Part shown: positions 1-9,253 of the stretch, piece by piece
How positions within the stretch are numbered: the first letter of the stretch is position 1
Layout: each line of letters begins with the position of its first letter
Assembly: GCA_945913255.1 (NCBI GenBank)
Contig: CAMEDC010000034.1
Span: 1-33,972 of the forward strand
DNA length: 33,972 nt
Source of the DNA: an uncultured Lachnospiraceae bacterium
GTDB taxonomy: Bacteria; Bacillota; Clostridia; Lachnospirales; Lachnospiraceae
Direction of reading: 5' to 3'
Notes under the pieces: model-generated
The model's input: the letters and a program-made list of their open reading frames with translations, nothing else
Database searches by the model: none
Told to the model about the DNA's origin: nothing
Translations under genes and position numbers: made by a program

Positions 1-28
1 TTACCACGTCAAGCTACGTCCTTCTCCA

Positions 29-1636
29 TCAAGACAAACTCTTCATCGTCGGGAAGAGCAGCACATCCCTAATCGCAGGGCTGTCTGTCAGCAGCATTAC
101 AAGTCTGTCAATGCCGTATCCGATGCCGCCGGTGGGAGGCATACCGATTTCCAGTGCATTCAGGAAGTCTTCATCGGTGTGGTTTGCTTCCTCGTCGCCT
201 GCTGCGAAGGCTGCATCCTGTGCCGCAAAACGCTCTCTCTGGTCGATAGGATCGTTCAGCTCGGAATATGCATTACACATTTCCCAGGTGTTGATGAACA
301 ACTCGAAACGCTCTACCTTAGAAGGATCGGAAGGTTTCTTCTTGGTCAAAGGAGAGATTGCAAGAGGATGATCCATTACGAAAGTAGGCTGAATCAGATT
401 CTTCTCGCAGAACTCCTCGAAGAACAAGTTGATGATATCGCCCTTTGTGTGACGAGCCTCATACTCAATGTGATGCTCATCAGCAAGCTTCTTGGCTGCT
501 GTATCATCTTCTACAGCGTCAAAGTCGATACCGGTATATTTCTTGATACAATCTATCATGGTAATACGCTCAAAGGGCTTACCAAAATCAATTTCGATTC
601 CATTGTAGGTGATTACGGAAGTTCCGCATACCTTCTCAGCCAGATACTTGAACATGCTCTCTGTCAGTTCCATCATACCTTCGTAATCGGTATATGCCTG
701 ATACAGCTCCATCAGGGTGAATTCAGGATTGTGCCTGGTATCTACTCCTTCATTGCGGAATACACGACCAATTTCGTATACTCTCTCCAAACCGCCGACA
801 ATCAGTCTCTTCAGATAGAGTTCCAGGGAAATACGAAGCTTTACATCCTCATCAAGTGCATTGTAGTGAGTTTCAAAGGGTCTTGCTGCAGCACCACCTG
901 CATTGGAAACCAGCATAGGGGTCTCAACTTCCATAAAGTTACGGCTGTCCAAGAAATTACGGATCTCTTTAATGATCTGAGATCTCTTGATAAAAGTCTC
1001 CTTAGACTCATTGTTCATAATCAGGTCTACATATCTCTGGCGATAACGGGTATCGGTATCGGTCAGGCCATGGAATTTCTCAGGAAGAATCTGCAGGCTC
1101 TTGGTGAGCATGGTCATCTCTACTGCATGAATGGAAATCTCACCGGTCTTTGTACGGAATACATATCCCCTTACCCCATAGATATCACCGATGTCAGACT
1201 TCTTAAAATCTGCATAGGATTCCTCTCCGATAGCATCTCTGGCTACATACACCTGAATGTTGCCCTTCAAATCGCGAATGTTGCAGAAGGAAGCCTTACC
1301 CATGACACGTTTGAACATCATACGGCCTGCGACAGAAACCTCAATGGGATCAGCATCCATGATTGCTCTTCTCTCATTGTAGTCCTGATTTAAGACCTCT
1401 CTTGCCTGCTGCTCGTCCAGTCCTTCCACATTGGGCGTTACTCTTCCGGCCAAAAGTTTTGCTTCATGCTCAGTGTAGAGTGCTATTGCGTCACTGGTAT
1501 GATGTGTCTGATTATATTTTGTTATCTGGAAAGGGTCTTTTCCTGCCGCCTGCAGATTTGCAAGCTTCTCTCTCCTCACCTGCAGCAGCTGGTTAATGTC
1601 CTGTTCCTGTCCGTTTACATTCTGCGCTTCTGCCAC
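29..1636 (-). CDS. lysS: Lysyl-tRNA synthetase, class II
   Basis: The enzyme charges tRNA-Lys with lysine in the cytoplasm. Residues about 98-180 form the anticodon-binding OB fold. The class II catalytic core follows, with motif 1 around VETPML (237-242), motif 2 around FRNEG..TRHNPEFT (293-307) and motif 3 near the C-terminus (GIGYGIDRL). The start codon is GTG at 1636, preceded by AGGAG at 9 nt; no better in-frame ATG is visible. At 535 residues it is somewhat longer than the usual ~490-500, because a charged helical segment (about residues 50-96) sits before the OB fold. It lies 18 nt downstream of greA and is probably co-transcribed from the promoter at 2224-2252. No terminator is visible before the window edge, so a further downstream gene is possible. 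The identity is secure. Confidence 0.97.
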   Translation of the reverse strand: MAEAQNVNGQEQDINQLLQVRREKLANLQAAGKDPFQITKYNQTHHTSDAIALYTEHEAKLLAGRVTPNVEGLDEQQAREVLNQDYNERRAIMDADPIEVSVAGRMMFKRVMGKASFCNIRDLKGNIQVYVARDAIGEESYADFKKSDIGDIYGVRGYVFRTKTGEISIHAVEMTMLTKSLQILPEKFHGLTDTDTRYRQRYVDLIMNNESKETFIKRSQIIKEIRNFLDSRNFMEVETPMLVSNAGGAAARPFETHYNALDEDVKLRISLELYLKRLIVGGLERVYEIGRVFRNEGVDTRHNPEFTLMELYQAYTDYEGMMELTESMFKYLAEKVCGTSVITYNGIEIDFGKPFERITMIDCIKKYTGIDFDAVEDDTAAKKLADEHHIEYEARHTKGDIINLFFEEFCEKNLIQPTFVMDHPLAISPLTKKKPSDPSKVERFELFINTWEMCNAYSELNDPIDQRERFAAQDAAFAAGDEEANHTDEDFLNALEIGMPPTGGIGYGIDRLVMLLTDSPAIRDVLLFPTMKSLS

Positions 1637-1654
1637 TTCTCTAATCTCCTATGT

Positions 1655-2149
1655 TTAGTCTTCGTTATAGTTGCTTCTCTGAATCTCAAGTACCTTGTAT
1701 GCAAAGGTTCCCGCCGCTGTTTCCACTTCAACGGTATCACCGACCTTGCATCCGATTAATGCCTTTCCAACAGGGCTTTCGTTGGAAATCTTTCCCTTCA
1801 GGCTGTTTGCCTCGGTAGAGCCTACGATTTTATATTCCAGTTCCTCGCTGTACTCAATATCAAGCAGTTTCACACGGCATCCGATATTGATTTTGTCAAG
1901 GTCAACTTCATCTTCAACAACAACTTCTGCATTTTTCAGAATCTTCTCCAGTTCCTCGATTCTTGCCTCGATGTCGCGCTGTTCATCCTTCGCTGCGTCA
2001 TACTCAGCGTTCTCGGAAAGGTCGCCCTGTTCTCTCGCTTCCTTAATCTTCTGAGCAACCTCCTGACGCTTTACAACTTTCAAGTCATGCAACTCATCTT
2101 CATACTTTCTGAGTCCTTCATAGGTTAAAATGTTTTTCTTCTCCTGCAT
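1655..2149 (-). CDS. greA: Transcription elongation factor GreA
   Basis: GreA binds RNA polymerase and stimulates cleavage of backtracked transcripts. The 164-residue protein has the N-terminal coiled-coil hairpin (about 1-78), with tip residues in [17 protein letters not shown] (D43 and E46 match the acidic tip of the family). The C-terminal FKBP-like domain includes [16 protein letters not shown]. An upstream in-frame extension to 2200 exists, but only from a TTG without a ribosome binding site. The ATG at 2149 follows AGGAAGG at about 10 nt and gives the family's usual length. It is first in a greA-lysS unit with a near-perfect sigma-A promoter. Confidence 0.97.
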   Translation of the reverse strand: MQEKKNILTYEGLRKYEDELHDLKVVKRQEVAQKIKEAREQGDLSENAEYDAAKDEQRDIEARIEELEKILKNAEVVVEDEVDLDKINIGCRVKLLDIEYSEELEYKIVGSTEANSLKGKISNESPVGKALIGCKVGDTVEVETAAGTFAYKVLEIQRSNYNED

Positions 2150-2223
2150 TTTCCCGTATCCTTCCTGTCCTTTATTTCTTAAGCTTATCGAAAAAGCCAA
2201 AAATCCATTCTTGTAACTTAGGT

Positions 2224-2252
2224 ATTATACTCACTTTTCCCACTGCTGTCAA
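2224..2252 (-). promoter_or_regulatory. Sigma-A promoter of greA-lysS
   Basis: Reading leftward, TTGACA (2247-2252) and TATAAT (2224-2229) are separated by 17 bp, a full consensus match. Transcription should begin near 2217, leaving a leader of about 70 nt before the greA ATG at 2149. Confidence 0.93.
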
Positions 2253-2282
2253 GGAAATCACCGTTTTTATGGTGTACTATTT

Positions 2283-3251
2283 TCAGCCTCTCCAGAGTTT
2301 TTTCAGGGACACATATTGAATACCTGGAGCCAGTCTTTCCAGTCTCTTTTCTTTCGCTTCCATGGAAGCGAAATCCAGCCAGACGCTCCCCGATGCCAGC
2401 CCGCCCCAGAAAAGCTTTCCTTCCTCCGTAAAGTCCAGGATACAGATTGGTTTCACTGCCTCAAGGCAAAGTGTACGAAAGCCGTTTCTCCCGGCAACCG
2501 TCTGCACTTCAATCGCAAGCCCATAATCATCATAAAAATCATCCGCAAAATCTTCCACCGCTTCCCCGTAATCTTTTTCCGGTAAAATCCACCGCAGGCT
2601 TTTCATTCTGCGGGCACAGGCTTCTGTCACCTCCGGAATACAGGGAGCATTTCCCAGAATAACAAAGTGGGTCTGCGTGGCAAAAGGGAGCAGAAGGCTC
2701 GCCCATCTGTACTCCTGATAATCAGCGAATTCCCGTACTTCCCAGTTCCTTTTCCACAATTCGGATAATAAACCGTCTCTCAGCAAAAGGGATTTCACAC
2801 TGTCCGCGTATATGCATGTGCAGTCATCCAGAATTTCCGTTTTATCCAGTATGCTCTGAACCATCTTTTTCATACTGTCTTCCAGAGCGCTCACTTCTAC
2901 CTCATACTGCTTCTGCAGCCGGATTTGCTCCAACTCCTCAAGAAGTCTCTGCCTTTTCTCCTTGCGCCGGGAAAACAGTCGTGAAAACATACTCAAAATC
3001 CGCCTTCCGGGCAGAATCTGACCGGGCTCCAACCATTTGCTCTGCTGCTGTTCGGAAATCAACTGCCCGGTAATCGCCTGTCCCATCAAAAACTTCCCGG
3101 GTACCGGTTGTCCGGGCAGAGATTGTCCGAACCAGTGATCCTCCCCGGCACAGATTCCCACCTTTACCAGGCGGTAGCCTTCTCCGGCTTCCACAGTAAT
3201 TACCGGTTCTTTGAGTTCTCTTTTTTTACTGAAAATAATAATAGCATCCAT
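2283..3251 (-). CDS. Hypothetical protein with GQ-rich pentapeptide-like segment and coiled coil
   Basis: I do not recognise this 322-residue protein. No signal peptide or membrane segment is visible. Residues 41-85 contain a run of five-residue units of the form xGQx[LVI] (FGQSL, PGQPV, PGKFL, MGQAI, TGQLI, then PGQIL, PGRRI after a break). Residues about 92-135 are strongly charged and helical, likely a coiled coil (FSRRKEKRQRLLEELEQIRLQ). The C-terminal half (about 140-322) looks like a globular alpha/beta domain with several Trp and Cys residues. The start at 3251 has only a weak AGGG site close to it, so the exact start is uncertain. It lies 38 nt after dusB and is probably the last gene of the argF-birA-coaX-dusB unit. 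No convincing terminator separates it from the greA promoter. Confidence 0.8.
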   Translation of the reverse strand: MDAIIIFSKKRELKEPVITVEAGEGYRLVKVGICAGEDHWFGQSLPGQPVPGKFLMGQAITGQLISEQQQSKWLEPGQILPGRRILSMFSRLFSRRKEKRQRLLEELEQIRLQKQYEVEVSALEDSMKKMVQSILDKTEILDDCTCIYADSVKSLLLRDGLLSELWKRNWEVREFADYQEYRWASLLLPFATQTHFVILGNAPCIPEVTEACARRMKSLRWILPEKDYGEAVEDFADDFYDDYGLAIEVQTVAGRNGFRTLCLEAVKPICILDFTEEGKLFWGGLASGSVWLDFASMEAKEKRLERLAPGIQYVSLKKLWRG

Positions 3252-3289
3252 ACCCTATCTATATGCCGAAGGGGCGGATGCTATGCTAT

Positions 3290-4255
3290 TTATCCAAAGA
3301 TTTCTTCCACTCCCGCAAGCAGTTCTTCCATGGTTTCCATGGAATTAATCAGTCCCCGGAAGCGGGCGGAGTGGGGCATTCCCACCGTATACCATGCCAG
3401 ATGCTTGCGCATCTCCCGCACTGCCGTATACTCTCCTTTGTATTCTCTCTGTAGCGCCGCGTGGCGCAGAATCACACTCTTTTTTTCTTCCTTTGATGGT
3501 TTATCCGGCAGCGTTCCATTCTCCAGGTATTCGGTAATCTCTCTGAAAATCCAGGGATTTCCCTGTGCCGCCCTGCCAATCATGATGCCGTCACAGCCCG
3601 TCTGCTCCAGCATGGCTTTGGCCGCTTCCGGCCCCGTCACATCTCCGTTACCGATAACCGGAATTTTCACCGCTTCCTTCACCTGTCTGATGATATCCCA
3701 GTCCGCCTTTCCGCTGTAGTACTGCGCTCTGGTTCTGCCGTGAACGGCAATCGCCGCCACGCCGCAGGCTTCTGCGATTCTGGCAATCTCTACAGCGTTT
3801 ACATGCTCCTCGTCAAAGCCCTTCCTGATTTTCACCGTGACGGGTTTTTTCACCGCTTTCACCAGCGCTGACAACAGCTGTTCTGCCAGTTTCGGATTTT
3901 TCATCAGAGCCGAACCCTCTCCGTTGTTAACCACCTTCGGTACAGGACAGCCCATATTGAAATCCAAAATGGCGAAAGGTCTTTCCTCCACACGCGCCGC
4001 CATCTGTGACACAATCTCCGGATCGGAGCCGAAAAGCTGCAGGGAAGCAGGCATCTCTCCCGGGTGTATCGTCAGAAGCTCCTCCGTATTTTTGTTATTG
4101 TAATAGATTGCCTTGGCGCTGACCATCTCCATGCATACCAGCCCTGCTCCCATTTCTCTGCACAGCAAACGAAATGGCAGGTCTGTCACGCCTGCCATGG
4201 GAGCCAGTATTACCTGATTGTCCAAAGTCACATTACCGATTGTCAACTTACTCAT
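3290..4255 (-). CDS. dusB: tRNA-dihydrouridine synthase, DusB type
   Basis: This FMN-dependent enzyme reduces specific uridines of tRNA to dihydrouridine. The N-terminal TIM barrel begins with the FMN-binding LAPMAGVTDLPFR. The catalytic cysteine is C103 in NMGCPVPKV. KIRKGF and AVHGRTRAQYYSGKADW are further family signatures, and GNGDV and GIMIGRAAQGNPW complete the phosphate-binding part of the barrel. The small helical RNA-binding domain occupies roughly 240-321. The 321-residue length is typical. The start at 4255 follows AGAAGGA. It is 76 nt downstream of coaX, an arrangement often seen in Clostridia. Confidence 0.95.
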   Translation of the reverse strand: MSKLTIGNVTLDNQVILAPMAGVTDLPFRLLCREMGAGLVCMEMVSAKAIYYNNKNTEELLTIHPGEMPASLQLFGSDPEIVSQMAARVEERPFAILDFNMGCPVPKVVNNGEGSALMKNPKLAEQLLSALVKAVKKPVTVKIRKGFDEEHVNAVEIARIAEACGVAAIAVHGRTRAQYYSGKADWDIIRQVKEAVKIPVIGNGDVTGPEAAKAMLEQTGCDGIMIGRAAQGNPWIFREITEYLENGTLPDKPSKEEKKSVILRHAALQREYKGEYTAVREMRKHLAWYTVGMPHSARFRGLINSMETMEELLAGVEEIFG

Positions 4256-4331
4256 AGATTCCTTCTGTTCCTGTTCTATTTAGAGTTTCTTTCCCTTCTG
4301 AGTTTCTACTCTCTCTTTCATCTGCCTTACT

Positions 4332-5117
4332 CTAACGTCTGGAACTTTTCTTTGCGTTTTTTTCATAAATGATGCGCAGTCCGTCCAGCGTCAGCGAACT
4401 GTCATAAACATCAATTGCATCCGTCTCATCCGCGATGAGCCTGCCGAGACCGCCCGTTGCCACCACCTTCAGATTCCGGATACCGCTCTCTTCCTTCACC
4501 TTCTGAATGATATACTCGGTCTGTCCTATCTGGCCGTAAACCAGTCCCGCCTGCATACTGCTGATGGTTTCCTGAGCCAGAATGGACTTCGGTTTTTTAA
4601 TTTCAATATTCGGCAGCTTTGCCGCCTTCGTCCAAAGTGCCTCGGAACTGATACGAATACCGGGTGCGGTTATACCCGCCGCAAACTCTCCCGCTTCCGT
4701 TATCAGATCATACGTGGTCGCCGTACCGAAATCCAGGACAAGCACCGGTCCGCCATACTTTTCATAAGCAGCTACCGCATCCACCATACGATCTGCACCG
4801 ATGGCTCTGGGATCCTCCGTAATAACGCGGATACCCGTTTTGGTTCCCGGTCCCACAATGATGGGTCTGGTTTCCGTATAGCGTATCAATGCACCTGTCA
4901 GAGAGTGCATGACATCCGGCACAACGCTTGCCACAATGGAACCTTCCAGTTCCATGGCCTCAATGCCTTTGTTTTTCAAAAGCTGCGTAATCATCACACC
5001 GTATTCATCCGAAGTACGGGGCGTCTTTGTCATCATACGGAAAGTCGCAAGAAGCTCCTCCCCCTGATACACACCCAGCGTCATATTGGTATTTCCCACA
5101 TCAATTACAAGAAGCAT
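4332..5117 (-). CDS. coaX: Type III pantothenate kinase
   Basis: CoaX phosphorylates pantothenate in the first step of coenzyme A synthesis and belongs to the ASKHA fold. From the chosen start the protein is 261 residues, the family norm. It opens with the phosphate-binding [11 protein letters not shown] (D6, G8, N9, T10), followed by GADR (107-110), the acidic DFGTATT (129-135) and a C-terminal VATGGLG. The open frame extends further upstream, but the ATG at 5117 is preceded by AAGGGG and places the DVGNT motif at the N-terminus as in other CoaX proteins. It lies 37 nt after the small acidic gene. Confidence 0.95.
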   Translation of the reverse strand: MLLVIDVGNTNMTLGVYQGEELLATFRMMTKTPRTSDEYGVMITQLLKNKGIEAMELEGSIVASVVPDVMHSLTGALIRYTETRPIIVGPGTKTGIRVITEDPRAIGADRMVDAVAAYEKYGGPVLVLDFGTATTYDLITEAGEFAAGITAPGIRISSEALWTKAAKLPNIEIKKPKSILAQETISSMQAGLVYGQIGQTEYIIQKVKEESGIRNLKVVATGGLGRLIADETDAIDVYDSSLTLDGLRIIYEKNAKKSSRR

Positions 5118-5154
5118 CTTCTGTCCCCTTTTCCAAACACGGTTACTGTATCTG

Positions 5155-5511
5155 TTACTCGTCTTCCAGCAGTACGGTAACATCTTCCTTCAAAATAAAC
5201 ACCTTATAATACAGGCTTAAGGATTCAAACAGCTCCTGCCTGTTTCTGCGGATTTCCGAAATCAGAAGTCCGCTGCTGACCTCATCATAGTAGATGTCGT
5301 CATCATCGGCATTTGTCTCCATGACAATGCTGCCGTCCTCCTCAAAGGCAATGGTAAACACGCCGCCCACCTCTTCCGTAAAAAGCACACAGATAATGTG
5401 CAGCTCCTCCTTGATGGATTCCGGAATCCCGTTAAACTGTTCATTAAAGTAATATTTCATCTCATAGGCATTCGCGCCGCAGAGCACCGTTTTCTGATTA
5501 GATGTATCCAT
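5155..5511 (-). CDS. Conserved small acidic protein between birA and coaX
   Basis: This 118-residue cytoplasmic protein is acidic, with a run of aspartates around 73-76 ([11 protein letters not shown]) and a mixed alpha/beta pattern. There is no signal peptide or membrane segment. It resembles the small uncharacterised proteins found next to birA and coaX in Lachnospiraceae (I believe DUF6145, not checked). Its ATG at 5511 follows AGAGG at 6 nt and overlaps the last 14 nt of birA, indicating translational coupling. No catalytic motif is recognisable and I assign no function. Its fixed place among cofactor genes suggests a house-keeping role, which is inference. Confidence 0.85.
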   Translation of the reverse strand: MDTSNQKTVLCGANAYEMKYYFNEQFNGIPESIKEELHIICVLFTEEVGGVFTIAFEEDGSIVMETNADDDDIYYDEVSSGLLISEIRRNRQELFESLSLYYKVFILKEDVTVLLEDE

Positions 5512-6478
5512 AAATTCCTCTCACCGAAACCTCTCCCGCATAGACCGGTTCCACATTGCCGTCCGAACGTTCCACCAGCAGTTCTCCCAACCTGTTGATT
5601 CCCCGGGAGATTCCCGTAAATTCTCCCTTCGGGTCGAGCACACGGACTTCTTTTCCTCTGTTTACCAGAAGCCGGTTATAGTCCTCCAACAGTCCCGACA
5701 TGTCCAGTGTTTCCAGAAAAGTTTGATAATATTTTTCAAATGCCTTCATGATATTCGCTGTCAGAGCCGCCCTGGGTACCCTTCTTCCGCACTCCTGCTG
5801 GAGAGAAGTGGCGGTTGCAGCCACCTCCGGTACAAACTCCTGCAGCCCCACATTCACACCCACACCAATCACCACGTAGTGAATATAATCGCGCTCCACG
5901 CTCATTTCCGTCAGCATACCGCAGACCTTTTTGCCGCCAATCACAATATCGTTGGGCCACTTGATTCCCGCTTCCACGCCGCAGGTCTCCCGGATGCCTT
6001 CCACCACTGCCATAGCCATCACAAGAGTCACCGCAGATGCCTTGTCCGCAGCATATTCCGGCTTCAGGAGCAGCGTAAAATACACGTTGGTTCCCGCCGG
6101 GCTACACCAGCTTCTGCCGCGTCTGCCCCTGCCGGCGGTCTGCATATCGGCCACCACCAGAGCTCCCTGCCCGGCTCCGTTCTCCGCATCCAGCTTTGCC
6201 TGAAGATTGGTAGAGTTTATCTGGCTGTAAAAGGTGACCGGATGACCGGCCCATTTAGTCTGCATCCGGCTCTCCAGCTCATTCTGTCCGAAGACCTCGT
6301 CCTCCTGCACCAGAAGATACCCCTTATTCTGCACCGCCTCAATACAGTACCCTTCTTTTTTCAATTGATTGATTGCCTTCCAGACCGCTGTCCGGGATAC
6401 ACCAAACCGTTCACACAGCTCCTGCCCGGAGACATAAGTCCCGCTTTCCCGCAGGAGAGATAATATTTCTGCTTTCAT
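5498..6478 (-). CDS. birA: Bifunctional biotin--protein ligase / biotin operon repressor
   Basis: BirA attaches biotin to the carboxyl carrier protein and, through an N-terminal winged helix, can repress biotin genes. Residues about 4-58 form the helix-turn-helix (LCERFGVSRTAVWKAINQL). The ligase domain carries the biotinyl-AMP loop GRGRRGRSW (116-124), KWPND (173-177, with the catalytic lysine K173) and GKKVCGMLTE. A small C-terminal SH3-like domain follows (about 275-326). At 326 residues it is a complete two-domain BirA. It starts 8 nt after argF, and GAGG before the ATG overlaps the argF stop region. No biotin synthesis gene is in this window. Confidence 0.96.
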   Translation of the reverse strand: MKAEILSLLRESGTYVSGQELCERFGVSRTAVWKAINQLKKEGYCIEAVQNKGYLLVQEDEVFGQNELESRMQTKWAGHPVTFYSQINSTNLQAKLDAENGAGQGALVVADMQTAGRGRRGRSWCSPAGTNVYFTLLLKPEYAADKASAVTLVMAMAVVEGIRETCGVEAGIKWPNDIVIGGKKVCGMLTEMSVERDYIHYVVIGVGVNVGLQEFVPEVAATATSLQQECGRRVPRAALTANIMKAFEKYYQTFLETLDMSGLLEDYNRLLVNRGKEVRVLDPKGEFTGISRGINRLGELLVERSDGNVEPVYAGEVSVRGIYGYI

Positions 6479-6486
6479 TTTCGCCT

Positions 6487-7470
6487 CTAGACTGTCGCAT
6501 ACATAACCGCTTTAATGGTATGCATGCGGTTTTCTGCCTCGTCAAACACAACCGACTGCGCGGATTCGAATACCTCATCGGTCACTTCCATCTCCGTAAT
6601 GCCAAACCGTTTTCCCATCTCCGCGCCGATTTTTGTCTTCAAATCATGGAATGCGGGCAGGCAGTGCATGAATACAGCCTTCTCTCCGGCATTTACCATC
6701 ACCTTTTTGTTCACCTGATAGGGGGATAATTCCCGAATCCGTTCCGTCCACACCTCGTCCGGCTCGCCCATGGATACCCACACATCTGTGTAGATGACGT
6801 CCCTATCCTTTGTGCCTGCATCCACATCCTCTGTCAGCGTGATGCTGCCGCCTGTCTGGGCTGCGATTTTCTCACACTCTGCCACCAGTTCTGCTGCCGG
6901 GAAATATTTCGCAGTTGTGCATGCGGTAAAATGCATACCCATCTTGGCGCATGCCACCATCAGGGAATTTCCCATGTTGTAGCGTGCATCTCCCATGTAA
7001 GTCATCTTGATTCCCTTCAGGTAACCGAAATGCTCACGAATGGTCAGAAGATCCGCCAGCATCTGTGTGGGATGGAATTCGTTGGTCAGTCCGTTCCATA
7101 CAGGAACCTTGGAGTACTTCGCCAATTCCTCCACAATCTCCTGTCCATAGCCTCGGTACTCAATACCGTCGTACATGCTCGCAAGCACACGGGCGGTATC
7201 TGCAATGCTTTCTTTCTTTCCAATCTGGGAGCCGGTGGGATCCAGATAGGTTGTACCCATGCCTAAATCATGGGCAGCTACCTCAAAGGAGCATCTGGTA
7301 CGTGTACTTGTCTTCTCAAAAATCAGCGCAACATTTTTCCCGCGCAATGTATCCACGGGAATCCCACGCTTCTTCTTATCCTTCAAATCCGCAGCCACAT
7401 CCAGCAAATAGATAATCTCCTCCGGCGTAAAATCCAGAAGCTTTAAAAAATCACGTCCCTTTAAATCCAT
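6487..7470 (-). CDS. argF: Ornithine carbamoyltransferase
   Basis: The enzyme makes citrulline from ornithine and carbamoyl phosphate (or the reverse in the arginine deiminase pathway). The carbamoyl phosphate loop FEKTSTRTR has STRTR at 55-59, HPTQ is at 133-136, the ornithine site is DVWVSMGE (229-236), and the catalytic HCLPAFHD is at 269-276. The 327-residue length is standard. SMG identifies it as ornithine rather than aspartate carbamoyltransferase. It is the first gene of a long leftward unit that continues into birA after 8 nt. No arginine deiminase or carbamate kinase gene lies nearby, so an anabolic role is more likely but not shown. Confidence 0.96.
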   Translation of the reverse strand: MDLKGRDFLKLLDFTPEEIIYLLDVAADLKDKKKRGIPVDTLRGKNVALIFEKTSTRTRCSFEVAAHDLGMGTTYLDPTGSQIGKKESIADTARVLASMYDGIEYRGYGQEIVEELAKYSKVPVWNGLTNEFHPTQMLADLLTIREHFGYLKGIKMTYMGDARYNMGNSLMVACAKMGMHFTACTTAKYFPAAELVAECEKIAAQTGGSITLTEDVDAGTKDRDVIYTDVWVSMGEPDEVWTERIRELSPYQVNKKVMVNAGEKAVFMHCLPAFHDLKTKIGAEMGKRFGITEMEVTDEVFESAQSVVFDEAENRMHTIKAVMYATV

Positions 7471-7519
7471 ATCCCTGTCCTGCCTTTCCCAAATTCCGTC
7501 TGTTTATCATATCTTCTAT

Positions 7520-7548
7520 AATATAACTTATCATGTGCGGTTTTTCAA
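7520..7548 (-). promoter_or_regulatory. Sigma-A promoter of the argF-birA-coaX-dusB unit
   Basis: Leftward TTGAAA (7543-7548) and TATATT (7520-7525) have a 17-bp spacer. The predicted start lies about 45 nt before the argF ATG. No ARG-box-like palindrome was obvious. Confidence 0.8.
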
Positions 7549-7572
7549 CCCCCGTATGTATGTCGAAAACGG

Positions 7573-7622
7573 AAAGACAAAACCGGCTCCGCAGAGTTTG
7601 ATACTCCATCGGAACCGGTTTT
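7573..7622 (-). terminator. Intrinsic terminator after the nfeD-SPFH unit
   Basis: A 13-bp stem with one imperfect pair is formed by AAAACCGGCTCCG (7579-7591) and CGGAACCGGTTTT (7610-7622), with an 18-nt loop. In the leftward transcript it is followed by a T-rich tract (TTTTGTCTTT), about 45 nt past the SPFH stop codon. Confidence 0.85.
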
Positions 7623-7668
7623 CGTTCGTCAATCATGCAGGTATGTTGACACACCAGCACTCATTATA

Positions 7669-8595
7669 TTATTTATCCTTACCCACTTCTTTCCATGCGG
7701 TAGCAAGGCTTGCAATGCCCTGCAGTTCGGAAGGAAGGAGAATGGTATTTGCCTGACCGTCTGCAACCTTTTCAAATGCCTCCAGGCTCTTAATCTTCAG
7801 TACTGCCTCGTCGGCGCCTGCTTCCTTCAGCATTCTGATACCGTCTGCATTTGCCTGCTGCACCTTCAGGATAGCCTCAGCTTCACCTTCTGCCTCACGA
7901 ATCATCTTTTCCTTCTCAGCTTCTGCACGAAGAATAGCAGACTGCTTATCAGCCTCTGCGCGAAGGATTGCAGATTCCTTTGCACCTTCTGCCTCCAGAA
8001 TCTTTGCCTTCTTCTCACCTTCTGCACGGGTAACGGCTTCACGTCTCTCACGCTCTGCCTTCATCTGTTTCTCCATGGCATTCTGAATTTCAGCAGGAGG
8101 AATAATATTCTTCAGCTCGACGCGGTTCACCTTGATGCCCCAGGGGTCTGTCGCAATATCAAGAGCGGCACGCATCTTGGTATTGATTGTCTCACGGCTT
8201 GTCAGTGTCTGATCCAGCTCCAGATCACCGATAATGTTACGAAGGGTGGTTGCCGTCAGATTTTCAATTGCCATCATGGGATTTTCAACGCCGTAAGTAA
8301 ACAGCTTGGGATCTGTAATCTGGTAGAACACGACGGTATCGATTCTCATGGTAACGTTATCCTTTGTGATAACGGGCTGAGGCGGGAAGTCTGCCACTTG
8401 CTCCTTCAGGTTTACTCTTCTGGCTACCTTATCAATAAAAGGAACCTTTACATGAAAACCAACCGACCAGGTTCCCTGATAAGCGCCCAAGCGCTCAATA
8501 ACATATGCCTGTGCCTGAGGAACAATCTTGATACAGGACACCAGAATCAGGAATAAGATAACGATTAATACCGCTACAAAAAACAAAGGACCCAT
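7669..8595 (-). CDS. SPFH/band-7 (stomatin/paraslipin-like) membrane protein
   Basis: Proteins of this family form large oligomers at the inner face of membrane microdomains and work with NfeD partners. One N-terminal membrane segment (about 4-22) is followed by the SPFH domain (about 25-180, IKIVPQAQAYVIERLGAY opening it and VELKNIIPP closing it). A long charged helix follows (about 180-260), with imperfect repeats of the form AEA.K..AILRAEA, predicted to be a coiled coil. The C-terminus (LPSELQGIASLATAWKEV) resembles the conserved tail of paraslipins. The 308-residue length fits QmcA/paraslipin rather than the longer flotillins. It lies downstream of nfeD with a 67-nt gap, the usual gene pair. 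Confidence 0.93.
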   Translation of the reverse strand: MGPLFFVAVLIVILFLILVSCIKIVPQAQAYVIERLGAYQGTWSVGFHVKVPFIDKVARRVNLKEQVADFPPQPVITKDNVTMRIDTVVFYQITDPKLFTYGVENPMMAIENLTATTLRNIIGDLELDQTLTSRETINTKMRAALDIATDPWGIKVNRVELKNIIPPAEIQNAMEKQMKAERERREAVTRAEGEKKAKILEAEGAKESAILRAEADKQSAILRAEAEKEKMIREAEGEAEAILKVQQANADGIRMLKEAGADEAVLKIKSLEAFEKVADGQANTILLPSELQGIASLATAWKEVGKDK

Positions 8596-8662
8596 CTTTT
8601 ACCTCTTTCTGTACTGTAATTGTGACAGTACGCACCTTTTATAGATTTACGTTGCAAAAACA

Positions 8663-9187
8663 TCACTTCTCTTCCAGTTCTTCCATCTGGGAAACACTCA
8701 ACGGTTCCGGAACCGGCTCCTTTTCCCCTTCCTGTTTCAGGCACTGCATCTGTTCATCTACTTTGACAATCAGCTTGACGCCGCTGACCGAAACCACATC
8801 CACAACACTTCCTACCGGAATCCTCACACGGTCATCCGTACTTCTGGCACTCCATTCCTGACCGCTCAGCGTCACCTGTCCGATGCCCTGGATGTTGTCT
8901 ATTTCCCCTGTGACAACAGCCTGCCTGCCAACCATACTTTCCACATTGGTTCTGACACGGTCCTTGTTAAAGTACTTTACCGCAACAGGTCTTGTGAAAG
9001 CCAAAAGCAGCAGCGACACCAGGAAAAACAACACAATCTGCAGCCAAATCGGTGCGTGAAGAACCGCCGCCAGAATTGCAACCAGTGCACCTCCCGCAAA
9101 CCAGATGGTTGTCAGCCCCATGGTCATTACCTCTGCCACAATTGCGACAATCAGCAGCACAAGCCAGAAAATCAACATTTCATTCAT
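8663..9187 (-). CDS. NfeD-family membrane protein
   Basis: This 174-residue protein has an N-terminal block of hydrophobic helices (about 4-75, MLIFWLVLLIVAIVAEVMTMGL onward) and a soluble C-terminal OB fold (about 90-145: VGRQAVVTGEIDN..GQVTLSGQEWSARS). This is the short NfeD1b-type architecture, lacking the ClpP-like protease domain. The acidic tail (EPLSVSQMEELEEK) is of unknown role. The open frame extends to 9301, but the ATG at 9187 follows AAGGGGAG at 8 nt and starts directly with the membrane segment. It is paired with the SPFH gene downstream, consistent with a joint role in membrane organisation. Confidence 0.93.
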   Translation of the reverse strand: MNEMLIFWLVLLIVAIVAEVMTMGLTTIWFAGGALVAILAAVLHAPIWLQIVLFFLVSLLLLAFTRPVAVKYFNKDRVRTNVESMVGRQAVVTGEIDNIQGIGQVTLSGQEWSARSTDDRVRIPVGSVVDVVSVSGVKLIVKVDEQMQCLKQEGEKEPVPEPLSVSQMEELEEK

Positions 9188-9223
9188 CTGTCTGCTCCCC
9201 TTTCTAGGTTTCTCGTTACACAA

Positions 9224-9253
9224 AGTATACACCAAAAACCACTGTTTCAGCAA
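9224..9253 (-). promoter_or_regulatory. Probable promoter of nfeD-SPFH
   Basis: Leftward TTGCTG (9248-9253) and TATACT (9224-9229) are 18 bp apart. The predicted start is about 30 nt before the nfeD ATG. Confidence 0.65.

Noticed and set aside
179..1393. 404-residue open frame on the plus strand opposite lysS
   Set aside because: It is fully antisense to a clear lysS, has no ribosome binding site and reads as Cys/Ile/Leu-rich nonsense; it is a shadow of codon bias.
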